Shown: positions 1 through 4,099 of the stretch, piece after piece
Position numbering within the stretch: the first letter of the stretch is position 1
Layout: each line of letters starts with the position of its first letter
Assembly (NCBI GenBank): GCA_955652345.1
Contig: CATPBV010000203.1
Coordinates: 1 to 5,252, forward strand
Direction: 5' to 3'
Length of the DNA stretch: 5,252 nucleotides
From: an uncultured Solirubrobacteraceae bacterium
Lineage (GTDB): Bacteria; Actinomycetota; Thermoleophilia; Solirubrobacterales; Solirubrobacteraceae
The notes under the pieces: generated by a model
Databases searched by the model: none
The model's input: only the letters and a program-made list of their open reading frames with translations
What the model was told of the DNA's origin: nothing
Position numbers and translations under genes: made by a program

Positions 1-600
1 AACGAGATCGACGGCATCCTGCGCACGGCTCAGAGCAGCGGTTTTGAGCGCTTCCACCTGGTCGGCTACTCCGGCGGCGGCGCGGCGAGCCTTGCGTTCG
101 TGGCAAAGCACTCAGCGCGCCTGCTGAGTCTGGCGCTGATCGAACCCGCCTGGATGGGGAACGAGGGGCTGAGCCCCGAGGAGGCGGCGGTTTGGCGCGA
201 GTTCGATCGGGTCGCGACGCTCCCGGCCGATGAGCTGATGCCGGCGTTCGTCGCAAACCAGCTCGCCCCCGGAGTCGAACTGCCACCGCCACCGCCCGGC
301 CCGCCACCGCAGTGGATGGCGACTCGTCCGGCGGGGCTGCGCATGATGGTGCAGACGTTCAGGGCATCGAGCCTTGACCTCGACCGCCTCCGGGCGTTCG
401 AGCGGCCCGTCTACTTCGCGCTCGGCGGCAAAAGCAACCCGGACTACTACGGCCGCATGGCCGGGCGAGCCGGTGGGATCTTCCCTGACTTCACGCTCGA
501 GGTCTTCGAGGAGCGCCACCACTTCGACCCCCCGCACCGCATCGAGCCGGAGCGCACCGCGAGCGCGCTGCGGGCTCACTGGGCGAGGGCAAGCGGCTGA
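1..600 (+). CDS. alpha/beta hydrolase, C-terminal 199 residues (5' end outside window)
   Basis: The frame is open from base 1 to TGA at 598-600, so the gene starts upstream of the window. Counting from the first visible codon, HLVGYSGGGAASLAF (residues 19-33) is a nucleophile elbow, G-Y-S-G-G, with Ser24 as nucleophile. The strand PVYFALGG (136-143) is where the catalytic acid loop normally follows; Asp148 in SNPDYYG is a candidate. Near the C-terminus RHHFDPPHRIEPER (172-185) supplies the catalytic histidine, probably His173 or His174, and is typical of small alpha/beta hydrolases. The cap region holds a proline-rich run (94-103). What is missing is the first strand and the oxyanion-hole HG motif, expected just before the window. 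The substrate cannot be told; esterase, epoxide hydrolase-like and haloperoxidase-like members share these motifs. No signal peptide can be judged. The fold assignment is firm, the function is open. Confidence 0.88.
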   Translation, partial: NEIDGILRTAQSSGFERFHLVGYSGGGAASLAFVAKHSARLLSLALIEPAWMGNEGLSPEEAAVWREFDRVATLPADELMPAFVANQLAPGVELPPPPPGPPPQWMATRPAGLRMMVQTFRASSLDLDRLRAFERPVYFALGGKSNPDYYGRMAGRAGGIFPDFTLEVFEERHHFDPPHRIEPERTASALRAHWARASG

Positions 601-643
601 CCTGACCACCGGAAACAGAAGAGCCGGAGGTGCATCAAGGATT

Positions 644-672
644 CGACCCTCGCAGCGCTGGAGGGCCGGTCG
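644..672. terminator. hairpin between convergent genes, candidate terminator
   Basis: CCCTC at 647-651 pairs with GAGGG at 661-665; the enclosed CAGCGCTG (653-660) is itself a palindrome and can extend the stem. An outer CGA (644-646) can pair with TCG (670-672) across a small internal loop. It lies in the 86-bp gap between the hydrolase stop at 600 and the opposite-strand stop at 687. No T-run follows on either strand, so intrinsic termination is only a suggestion from position and symmetry. Confidence 0.35.
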
Positions 673-686
673 GCGACGGATAGTTT

Positions 687-884
687 CTAAAGCGAGTCCA
701 GTTGACGGCGCCTGAGAACCTGCTCGCGCTCACGCGCAGCGCGAAGCTTGCGAGCCTGCTGGTGGGTCAGCTCGTTGCGGCGGGCGATCTCCTTTCGGAG
801 ATCATTGAAGGCGGCCTCTGACGTCGATCGTCCCGGGCCTGGTTCTTGACCTCTCGGGTCTGATTCTTGCTTTTGCTTCGGCAT
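687..884 (-). CDS. small highly charged hypothetical protein (65 aa)
   Basis: This 65-residue protein is rich in Arg, Glu and Gln. An N-terminal polar, disordered-looking stretch (MPKQKQESDPRGQEPGPG, residues 1-18) is followed by one long predicted helix from about residue 22 to 62, with AAFNDLRKEIARRNELTH and then alternating Arg/Glu and Leu, so coiled-coil pairing or nucleic-acid contact is possible. No transmembrane segment, Cys pair or signal peptide is seen. The ATG at 884 is supported by GAGGAG (GAGGAG reads on the minus strand at 896-891) with a 6-nt spacer. The shape resembles small uncharacterised proteins of actinobacteria from memory, but I cannot assign a function. It is convergent with the hydrolase gene and 237 bp downstream of the DUF4259 gene, probably as its own unit. 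Confidence 0.7.
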   Translation of the reverse strand: MPKQKQESDPRGQEPGPGRSTSEAAFNDLRKEIARRNELTHQQARKLRAAREREQVLRRRQLDSL

Positions 885-1121
885 GCTGCGCTCCTCGTCG
901 CTCCACTAGGAAGACTGGCCACAGGAAGAATGCAAGAGCGCGGCACTCAGGCGGTGGAAACGTCTACCCAATTCTACTCGGCCGCTTCGCTCGACCGTTG
1001 CATCTGCGCTGCCCAGCCACCCGATCACCGGAGGAATCCCCTGGCGAGACGCTCGTCCTGATCCGGAAGCCGTGCTCTCCGGCGAATCCGCCCTGGGGGC
1101 GCTGTACGCGGGAATGTTGCC

Positions 1122-1562
1122 TCATGGCGAGAGTGTCGCTGGGTCCCCCGCGCCTGAGCGCCCCAAACGCGCAATCAGACCGTCGACCTCACGCAGCCAC
1201 CTGCTCTCCTCGCCCTCGGCCATCTCATCCCAGGCGTCGCGCAGCTCACTCTCCCCGCGGACACGCTGGACCGCCTGCACCGCCTGGTCGATCTCCGAGT
1301 CGTGAGGTTGATGGGGGTGAGCGTCCACCCACTGACGCACATGATCCGGCAAACCTTCAGCTGCGTGACCGGCACAGGAAGCGGATAACTCTGCGGCCGC
1401 GATCGCCTCGCACGACACATCGATCCCAAGGTAGTCAGCCTCGCCCAACGCGCTATCAAGCGCCGCGGCGATAACCCAGCCTGGGTCAACCGCTTCCTCG
1501 ACGAGAAAGAACCAGTCACTCGCCGGATCATTCTCGAAGCTCGCGACTCCCCACAATCCCAC
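1122..1562 (-). CDS. DUF4259 domain-containing protein (146 aa)
   Basis: From GTG at 1562 the protein opens VGLWGVASFENDPASDW, which matches the characteristic start of DUF4259 proteins, normally MG-x-WG-x-x-x-F-x-ND-x-A-x-DW. The C-terminal part SELRDAWDEM (about residues 110-119) followed by a Trp and an Arg/Leu-rich helix also fits the family. The body is acidic and helical, soluble, with no signal peptide. The biochemical role of DUF4259 is unknown to me. The frame stays open upstream to an ATG at 1679, but those 39 residues lie before the family's usual first residue and lack conserved character, so GTG 1562 is preferred. There is no Shine-Dalgarno before it; instead TATTGT lies 8 nt upstream (see the promoter entry), suggesting a leaderless mRNA. 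Its upstream neighbour is the divergent zinc-ribbon gene, 222 bp away. Family assignment is confident; start is fairly confident. Confidence 0.85.
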   Translation of the reverse strand: MGLWGVASFENDPASDWFFLVEEAVDPGWVIAAALDSALGEADYLGIDVSCEAIAAAELSASCAGHAAEGLPDHVRQWVDAHPHQPHDSEIDQAVQAVQRVRGESELRDAWDEMAEGEESRWLREVDGLIARLGRSGAGDPATLSP

Positions 1563-1570
1563 TGCGACGA

Positions 1571-1576
1571 ACAATA
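1571..1576 (-). promoter_or_regulatory. candidate -10 box for leaderless DUF4259 mRNA
   Basis: The minus strand reads TATTGT (TANNNT) here, followed by 8 nt and then the GTG start at 1562-1560. That spacing puts the transcription start at or next to the start codon. No recognisable -35 is seen around 1594-1599. Confidence 0.4.
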
Positions 1577-1769
1577 GACTGAGGTCAGGGTGGGGGATGT
1601 ACGCGAGTGGCACCGCCAGACTGACTTGTCTGGTGCTCCACGCCTGCCGATCCGTGCCGTACGGGCGATGCATATTCACCCTCAGCCACCGTCAAGGCGG
1701 CCGCCCAGCACAACATGGCCGACGTCGTCGGGGCTAGATGCGACGTGGAGGCATGCTCCGGGAGCCCAG

Positions 1770-1775
1770 TAGCCT
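1770..1775 (+). promoter_or_regulatory. candidate -10 box for leaderless zinc-ribbon mRNA
   Basis: TAGCCT matches TANNNT and lies 9 nt before the ATG at 1785. The nearest purine-rich SD-like stretch (GGGAG, 1760-1764) ends 20 nt before the ATG, too far for ordinary initiation. No clear -35 is visible. The TAG of this hexamer is also the in-frame stop that bounds the ORF upstream. Confidence 0.35.
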
Positions 1776-1784
1776 CAATGGTGC

Positions 1785-2078
1785 ATGGGATCTCTGCAGA
1801 CGGCTCACTGCGACCAATGCGATTGGAGTGTGCGGTACGCGCAGGGCAGCCTCATGTCGAGCCATCCAAAGGGTGTTGAGCCCGCGCTCTGCCGCACCTG
1901 CCGCAATATCGTGAGTATCGCCGTCGACTACACCGTCGGTCGGGGCGTCGCGGGGAGTCCTTGCCCGACTTGCGGCGAACCAGTAGCGGCATGGGATGAC
2001 CTGTCTCGGGGCGAGCCTGGCCGGTGTCCCCGCTGCGATCATGCGGTACGTATCGAGGATGTGATCAGCGTCGACTAG
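1785..2078 (+). CDS. small four-CxxC zinc-ribbon protein (97 aa)
   Basis: The protein has four CxxC knuckles: Cys9/12 (CDQC), Cys36/39 (CRTC), Cys60/63 (CPTC) and Cys81/84 (CPRC). The first two and the last two can form two treble-clef or rubredoxin-like zinc ribbons, each with four cysteine ligands; CPTCGEPVAAWDD and CPRCDHAV have the usual Gly/His after the second Cys. Such modules bind DNA, RNA or protein partners, or are structural. No enzymatic domain, helix-turn-helix or membrane segment is present. An in-frame TAG at 1770 fixes the frame's left limit, and the next Met (24) would lose the first knuckle, so ATG 1785 is the only sensible start. It has no Shine-Dalgarno. The gene is divergent from the DUF4259 gene and convergent with the small membrane protein. 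I do not recognise a named family; the metal-binding inference is strong, the role unknown. Confidence 0.78.
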   Translation: MGSLQTAHCDQCDWSVRYAQGSLMSSHPKGVEPALCRTCRNIVSIAVDYTVGRGVAGSPCPTCGEPVAAWDDLSRGEPGRCPRCDHAVRIEDVISVD

Positions 2079-2096
2079 GCCGGTCTGGCGCTGATC
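2063..2096 (+). terminator. long stem-loop spanning the zinc-ribbon stop codon
   Basis: GATCAGCG (2063-2070) and CGCTGATC (2089-2096) are perfect 8-bp inverted arms. The 18-nt middle adds pairs: U2071-G2088, C2072-G2087 and, after a bulged U2086, GAC (2073-2075) with GTC (2083-2085). The TAG stop (2076-2078) sits in the terminal loop. TCTGATG follows, not a T-run, so it may be a hairpin terminator without U-tract or an mRNA 3' stabiliser. The left arm is also coding sequence. Confidence 0.5.
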
Positions 2097-2154
2097 TCTG
2101 ATGACTGGCGACCGGAGGTGGGCGGCTCGCGCTCTCCCTCCTCCTGCTCGGCGG

Positions 2155-2340
2155 TCACGACTCCGCGAGGAAGTTGATCAGCAGCACGGACAGCCCGCCT
2201 CCGACGGCCATAGCGAAGCCGTCTACTCCGAACCCTCCAGGGTTGACGACGATCATCACGATCACCGCGAGGACCATGACGGCGCCAATGCCGTAGCGGA
2301 CGACAGTCGTCCCCAACGAGGGTCGCGCGAGGCAGTTCAC
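2155..2340 (-). CDS. small two-helix membrane protein (61 aa)
   Basis: The start is GTG at 2340, whose bases overlap the upstream TGA as GTGA; this 4-nt overlap implies translational coupling with the cysteine hydrolase gene. Residues 14-33 (VRYGIGAVMVLAVIVMIVVN) form one transmembrane helix, a Gly-rich turn follows (PGGFGVDGF, 34-42), and residues 43-58 (AMAVGGGLSVLLINFL) form a second, shorter hydrophobic helix. It therefore looks like a helical hairpin in the cytoplasmic membrane. I recall similar small uncharacterised actinobacterial proteins with the same VRYGIG and NPGGFG core, usually with a further charged tail; here the protein stops three residues after NFL. No function can be assigned. 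The stop at 2155 is 77 bp from the convergent zinc-ribbon stop. Confidence 0.75.
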   Translation of the reverse strand: MNCLARPSLGTTVVRYGIGAVMVLAVIVMIVVNPGGFGVDGFAMAVGGGLSVLLINFLAES

Positions 2341-2945
2341 CGCACCGCGATCTCTGCGGCGAGCCCGTATGGCGCGACGAGCGCGATGCGGTCGCCGCTC
2401 CAGAACCGCCCCGGGTCATAGCGGCTTGCCGGTCGCGTACCGGCGAGCAGTCCCATGTGCTGGTAGGTCGTGGCGACGAGCTCGGCGCAGAAGACGGTCT
2501 CAAGCGACGATGAGCGACGCACCCGGCCCGGGAGCCACCGCCGCAGGAGCCCCAGCGTGGTCGGAAACGGCCGGCCGTCGAAGCGGTCGATGACCTCCAT
2601 CAGCCGGTCCTCGTGGTAGCGCTCGATCGGGCCCTCGAGCTGGCGCACCCAGGCGCGCTGGTTGTAGCGCGCGTTCCAAGTGGTGACGGCCTCGGCGAGC
2701 AGATGGAGCTGCACACCTCGGTGTCGCTCACCGGTCCATACGTCAGGCAGCGAGCGGCCGAGCTCGGCGTGCCAGAGCAGCGGCGGTAGGTCGTCGATCG
2801 CGACGACCATGCCGACGTGGTTGACCGGACTGTTGGTGGCGGCGCGGATCGTCCGGTCCGCGAGCGAGGTTCCGCGAAACAGCCAGATGTCGCCAGTCGA
2901 CGCGGTCGCCACGGCGTCCGCGAGAGCCAGAACTGTGTCATGCAC
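2337..2945 (-). CDS. permuted papain-like (YiiX/YaeF-like, NlpC/P60 superfamily) cysteine hydrolase, 202 aa
   Basis: The protein carries the two catalytic blocks of permuted NlpC/P60-type enzymes in the order His then Cys: SPVNHVGMVV (residues 39-48, His43) and ETVFCAELVATTYQ (149-162, Cys153). Between them is LLWHAELGRSLPDVW (57-70); Glu61 may contribute to the site. TGDIWLFRG (17-25) is the usual opening strand, and RYDPGRFWSGD (175-185) is a strongly conserved-looking C-terminal block. Enzymes of this fold act as amidases, peptidases or acyl hydrolases on lipid- or peptide-linked substrates; the substrate here is unknown. There is no signal peptide, so the site is cytoplasmic or membrane-associated through its partner. 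GTG at 2945 is the start; the nearby ATG at 2941 is out of frame. It lacks a Shine-Dalgarno. It is first in a two-gene operon with the small membrane protein and divergent, by 22 bp, from another small membrane protein. Confidence 0.8.
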   Translation of the reverse strand: MHDTVLALADAVATASTGDIWLFRGTSLADRTIRAATNSPVNHVGMVVAIDDLPPLLWHAELGRSLPDVWTGERHRGVQLHLLAEAVTTWNARYNQRAWVRQLEGPIERYHEDRLMEVIDRFDGRPFPTTLGLLRRWLPGRVRRSSSLETVFCAELVATTYQHMGLLAGTRPASRYDPGRFWSGDRIALVAPYGLAAEIAVR

Positions 2946-2953
2946 CGCCCGAA

Positions 2954-2960
2954 TAACCTA
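2954..2960. promoter_or_regulatory. overlapping divergent -10 boxes (candidate bidirectional promoter)
   Basis: The heptamer TAACCTA gives TAACCT on the + strand (2954-2959) and TAGGTT on the - strand (2960-2955), both TANNNT. The + hexamer lies 8 nt before ATG 2968; the - hexamer lies 9 nt before GTG 2945. The 22-bp gap leaves no room for two conventional 5' leaders. Convincing -35 boxes are absent (AACTGT at 2931 on +, TCCACC at 2983 on -). Confidence 0.5.
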
Positions 2961-2967
2961 CGGAACG

Positions 2968-3189
2968 ATGCGTGTGCGGTGGAAGCTGATCGGGCTTGGC
3001 GGTCTTGCTGGGGTGGCCGCCACTGGCGTAGTCCTGGCCCGCAAGCGCCGCGCGCAGCGCGACTACCAACCCGACGAGCTGCGCGAGCGGCTTCATAGCC
3101 GTCTCGCCGGAGTCACCGCTGACCGCGCTGAGGCCGCCGCACGGTCGGACGACCCGGAGACGCCTGGTATCGACGACGGCCACGAGTAG
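2968..3189 (+). CDS. small single-pass membrane protein (73 aa)
   Basis: The protein opens with a basic tip (MRVRWK), then one hydrophobic, Gly/Ala-rich helix LIGLGGLAGVAATGVVLA (residues 7-24), then a strongly basic stop-transfer RKRRAQR (25-31) and a hydrophilic tail with the motif YQPDELRERLHSRLAG (33-48) ending in acidic, flexible residues. It is most likely a single-pass protein with its C-terminal tail in the cytoplasm by the positive-inside rule. I recall similar short actinobacterial proteins with a DELRERLH tail, but no known function. The frame is open far upstream, yet that part is antisense to the cysteine hydrolase gene, so ATG 2968 is chosen. No Shine-Dalgarno is present; a -10-like TAACCT lies 8 nt before the ATG. 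It is divergent from the hydrolase gene, with which it probably shares a promoter. Confidence 0.72.
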   Translation: MRVRWKLIGLGGLAGVAATGVVLARKRRAQRDYQPDELRERLHSRLAGVTADRAEAAARSDDPETPGIDDGHE

Positions 3190-3192
3190 CGA

Positions 3193-3218
3193 CGTCGCCC
3201 CGCACTAATGCCGCGACG
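3193..3218 (+). terminator. stem-loop just after the small membrane protein gene
   Basis: CGTCGC (3193-3198) pairs with GCGACG (3213-3218), and inside it GCA (3202-3204) pairs with TGC (3209-3211) around a CTAA tetraloop. It begins 3 nt after the TAG at 3187-3189. The 10-mer GCGACGTCGC (3189-3198) is in addition a perfect palindrome. No T-run follows, so termination is inferred from position and pairing only. Confidence 0.4.
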
Positions 3219-3221
3219 AGT

Positions 3222-3235
3222 TCCGCGCTCGCGGA
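3222..3235. terminator. second GC-rich hairpin in the 3190-3282 convergent gap
   Basis: TCCGC (3222-3226) and GCGGA (3231-3235) flank a GCTC loop. Together with the stem-loop at 3193-3218 and a weaker AAGAGC/GCTCTT pair (3243-3248 with 3262-3267), it fills the gap between the convergent stops at 3189 and 3283. There is no T-run on either strand. Confidence 0.3.
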
Positions 3236-3282
3236 TCGGACGAAGAGCAGCCTCCTGTCAAGCTCTTGCTCCGCCGCCCACG

Positions 3283-3624
3283 TCATTGCAGGTTCCAGCC
3301 GAAGTACACCTCGGCACCGATGATCTGGTCTCCCTTGAACGTGAGGATCTCGGTGTTGCGACCCCGGCCCCCGTCGGACCTCGTCATCTCATAGGTCACG
3401 ATCACCTCGTCGCCCGCCTCAACCAGCCGCACGAACTCGAACCGCTGCCCTTGCCCGGCGCCCGGCCAGCAGCGCTCGAAATATCCCGCGCGACTCAATC
3501 CGACATCCAGTGGACTCGAGAACGTGAACTCGTCAGCCAGGGTCCGCTCGACGGAGTTGCGGTCGCCGGCCGCGAACGCAATGTAGAGATCTCGAACGCG
3601 CTGAGCTCTATCAGGTGCGGACAT
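3283..3624 (-). CDS. SnoaL-like / NTF2-like small protein (113 aa)
   Basis: Length and pattern fit the SnoaL/NTF2-like cone fold used by ketosteroid isomerases, polyketide cyclases and many stand-alone small-molecule binding proteins. An N-terminal helical pair (RVRDLYIAFAAGDRNSVERT, residues 9-28) leads into LADEFTFSSPLD (29-40), the family's usual strand with the Asp/Phe signature. GYFERCWPG (47-55), FEFVRLVEAGDEVIVTYEM (62-80) and TEILTFKGDQIIGAEVYFGW (91-110) are the expected later strands. The pocket residues do not show which substrate is bound, so enzyme or binding protein remains open. ATG 3624 has a good ribosome site: GAAAGG on the minus strand, 5 nt before the ATG. The gene is divergent from the cupin gene (83-bp gap) and convergent with the small membrane protein gene. 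Confidence 0.85.
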   Translation of the reverse strand: MSAPDRAQRVRDLYIAFAAGDRNSVERTLADEFTFSSPLDVGLSRAGYFERCWPGAGQGQRFEFVRLVEAGDEVIVTYEMTRSDGGRGRNTEILTFKGDQIIGAEVYFGWNLQ

Positions 3625-3652
3625 CGCCGCCTTTCGTGTTGAGTGATGGGAT

Positions 3653-3669
3653 ACCGGCTATGACCGGCT
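3653..3669. repeat. tandem ACCGGCT direct repeat in a divergent intergenic region
   Basis: ACCGGCT occurs at 3653-3659 and again at 3663-3669, a 10-bp period, or about one helical turn. It lies between the divergent starts at 3624 and 3708. Such phasing would suit a dimeric regulator bound to one DNA face, but no regulator gene is adjacent and the repeat may be chance. Confidence 0.3.
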
Positions 3670-3690
3670 CGCGGGACAAGACTCATCTGC

Positions 3691-3699
3691 TGGGATACT
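3691..3699 (+). promoter_or_regulatory. extended -10 (TGG-GATACT) for the cupin gene
   Basis: TG at 3691-3692, one base, then GATACT (3694-3699) matches an extended -10 element. It ends 8 nt before the ATG at 3708, which predicts a transcript starting at or beside the start codon. A partial -35 (GGGACA, 3673-3678 region) has poor spacing and is not claimed. Confidence 0.42.
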
Positions 3700-3707
3700 C
3701 CTCGCTC

Positions 3708-4055
3708 ATGGAGCCCCAGTTCATCTCGCTGTCGGATCTGCACCGCTTCACTCTGGCGGAGGGGGTAAGCGCGCAGGCTCTGTTCGGCGAGCGGGCGATG
3801 CTCAATCTGGTGGAGCTCGCGCCGGATGCGCTCGTCTCCCGTCACAGCCATCCCCATGAGCAGCTCGGCGTCGTGCTGCGCGGAGAGCTGACGCTGGTGG
3901 TCGCGGGCCACAGCCGCCTCCTTAGAGAGATGGACGCCTTCACGCTGCCCGGAGAACTCGAACACCAGGCACAGGCGGGGCCCGAGGGAGCGCTCGTGCT
4001 CGACGTCTTCCAGCCGGTACGTGAGGACTACCGCGCTGCCGCGGCAGCGGACTGA
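3708..4055 (+). CDS. single-domain cupin protein (115 aa)
   Basis: Cupin motif 1 is seen in SRHSHPHEQLGVVLRGEL (residues 44-61): His46, His48, Glu51 or neighbouring His50 and Gln52 as metal ligands, then Gly59. Motif 2 is MDAFTLPGELEHQA (75-88) with Pro81-Gly82 and His86 as the last ligand. The end, LDVFQPVREDY (98-108), is the typical closing strand of small metal-binding cupins. It should be a cytosolic beta-barrel that binds a divalent metal; enzymatic activity (isomerase, dioxygenase) or simple ligand binding cannot be separated. The frame is open from 3615, with another Met at 3660, but ATG 3708 is preferred because it starts at the domain edge and has an extended -10 element directly upstream; there is no Shine-Dalgarno at any candidate. 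Divergent from the SnoaL-like gene, convergent with the methyltransferase gene. Confidence 0.86.
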   Translation: MEPQFISLSDLHRFTLAEGVSAQALFGERAMLNLVELAPDALVSRHSHPHEQLGVVLRGELTLVVAGHSRLLREMDAFTLPGELEHQAQAGPEGALVLDVFQPVREDYRAAAAAD

Positions 4056-4071
4056 CACCAGGGTAGCCGTG

Positions 4072-4087
4072 GCTCCCTGTCGGGAGC
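4072..4087. terminator. hairpin between convergent cupin and methyltransferase genes
   Basis: GCTCCC (4072-4077), a TGTC loop, and GGGAGC (4082-4087) form a perfect 6-bp GC-rich stem, 17 nt after the cupin stop. A competing pairing exists between CAGGG (4059-4063) and CCCTG (4075-4079). The following bases GTTCCTGAAC form a short palindrome, not a T-run. Position between two converging stops (4055 and 4100) supports a bidirectional terminator. Confidence 0.42.
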
Positions 4088-4099
4088 GTTCCTGAACAC

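Noticed and set aside
112..609. Long open frame on the - strand opposite the hydrolase gene
   Set aside because: Antisense shadow: Arg/Pro/His-rich without motifs, while the + strand shows clear alpha/beta hydrolase motifs.
885..1121. Search for an RNA gene, remnant gene or repeat in the 237-bp gap
   Set aside because: No cloverleaf, array, terminal repeat or coding signature seen; the open frames there are short and motif-free.
998..1474. Open frame on the + strand of 158 codons opposite the DUF4259 gene
   Set aside because: Arg/Pro/Ser-rich low-complexity product typical of antisense frames in GC-rich DNA; the minus strand has a recognised family.
1590..1772. Open frame of 60 codons on the + strand in the gap before the zinc-ribbon gene
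   Set aside because: Pro/Arg/His-rich, no ribosome site, no domain; also overlaps the upstream region of the DUF4259 gene.
2075..2503. Open frame of 142 codons on the - strand in an alternative frame
   Set aside because: Mostly an Arg/Ser-rich shadow of the cysteine hydrolase and the membrane protein; only its last part is kept as a possible frameshift tail in the findings.
2600..2941. ATG at 2941 as start of a gene on the - strand
   Set aside because: It is out of frame with the hydrolase and yields a Ser/Arg/Pro-rich product without motifs.
2680..2967. Upstream extension of the 73-aa membrane protein gene
   Set aside because: In frame but wholly antisense to the cysteine hydrolase gene and of Ser/Arg-rich shadow composition; ATG 2968 gives a normal membrane-protein N-terminus.
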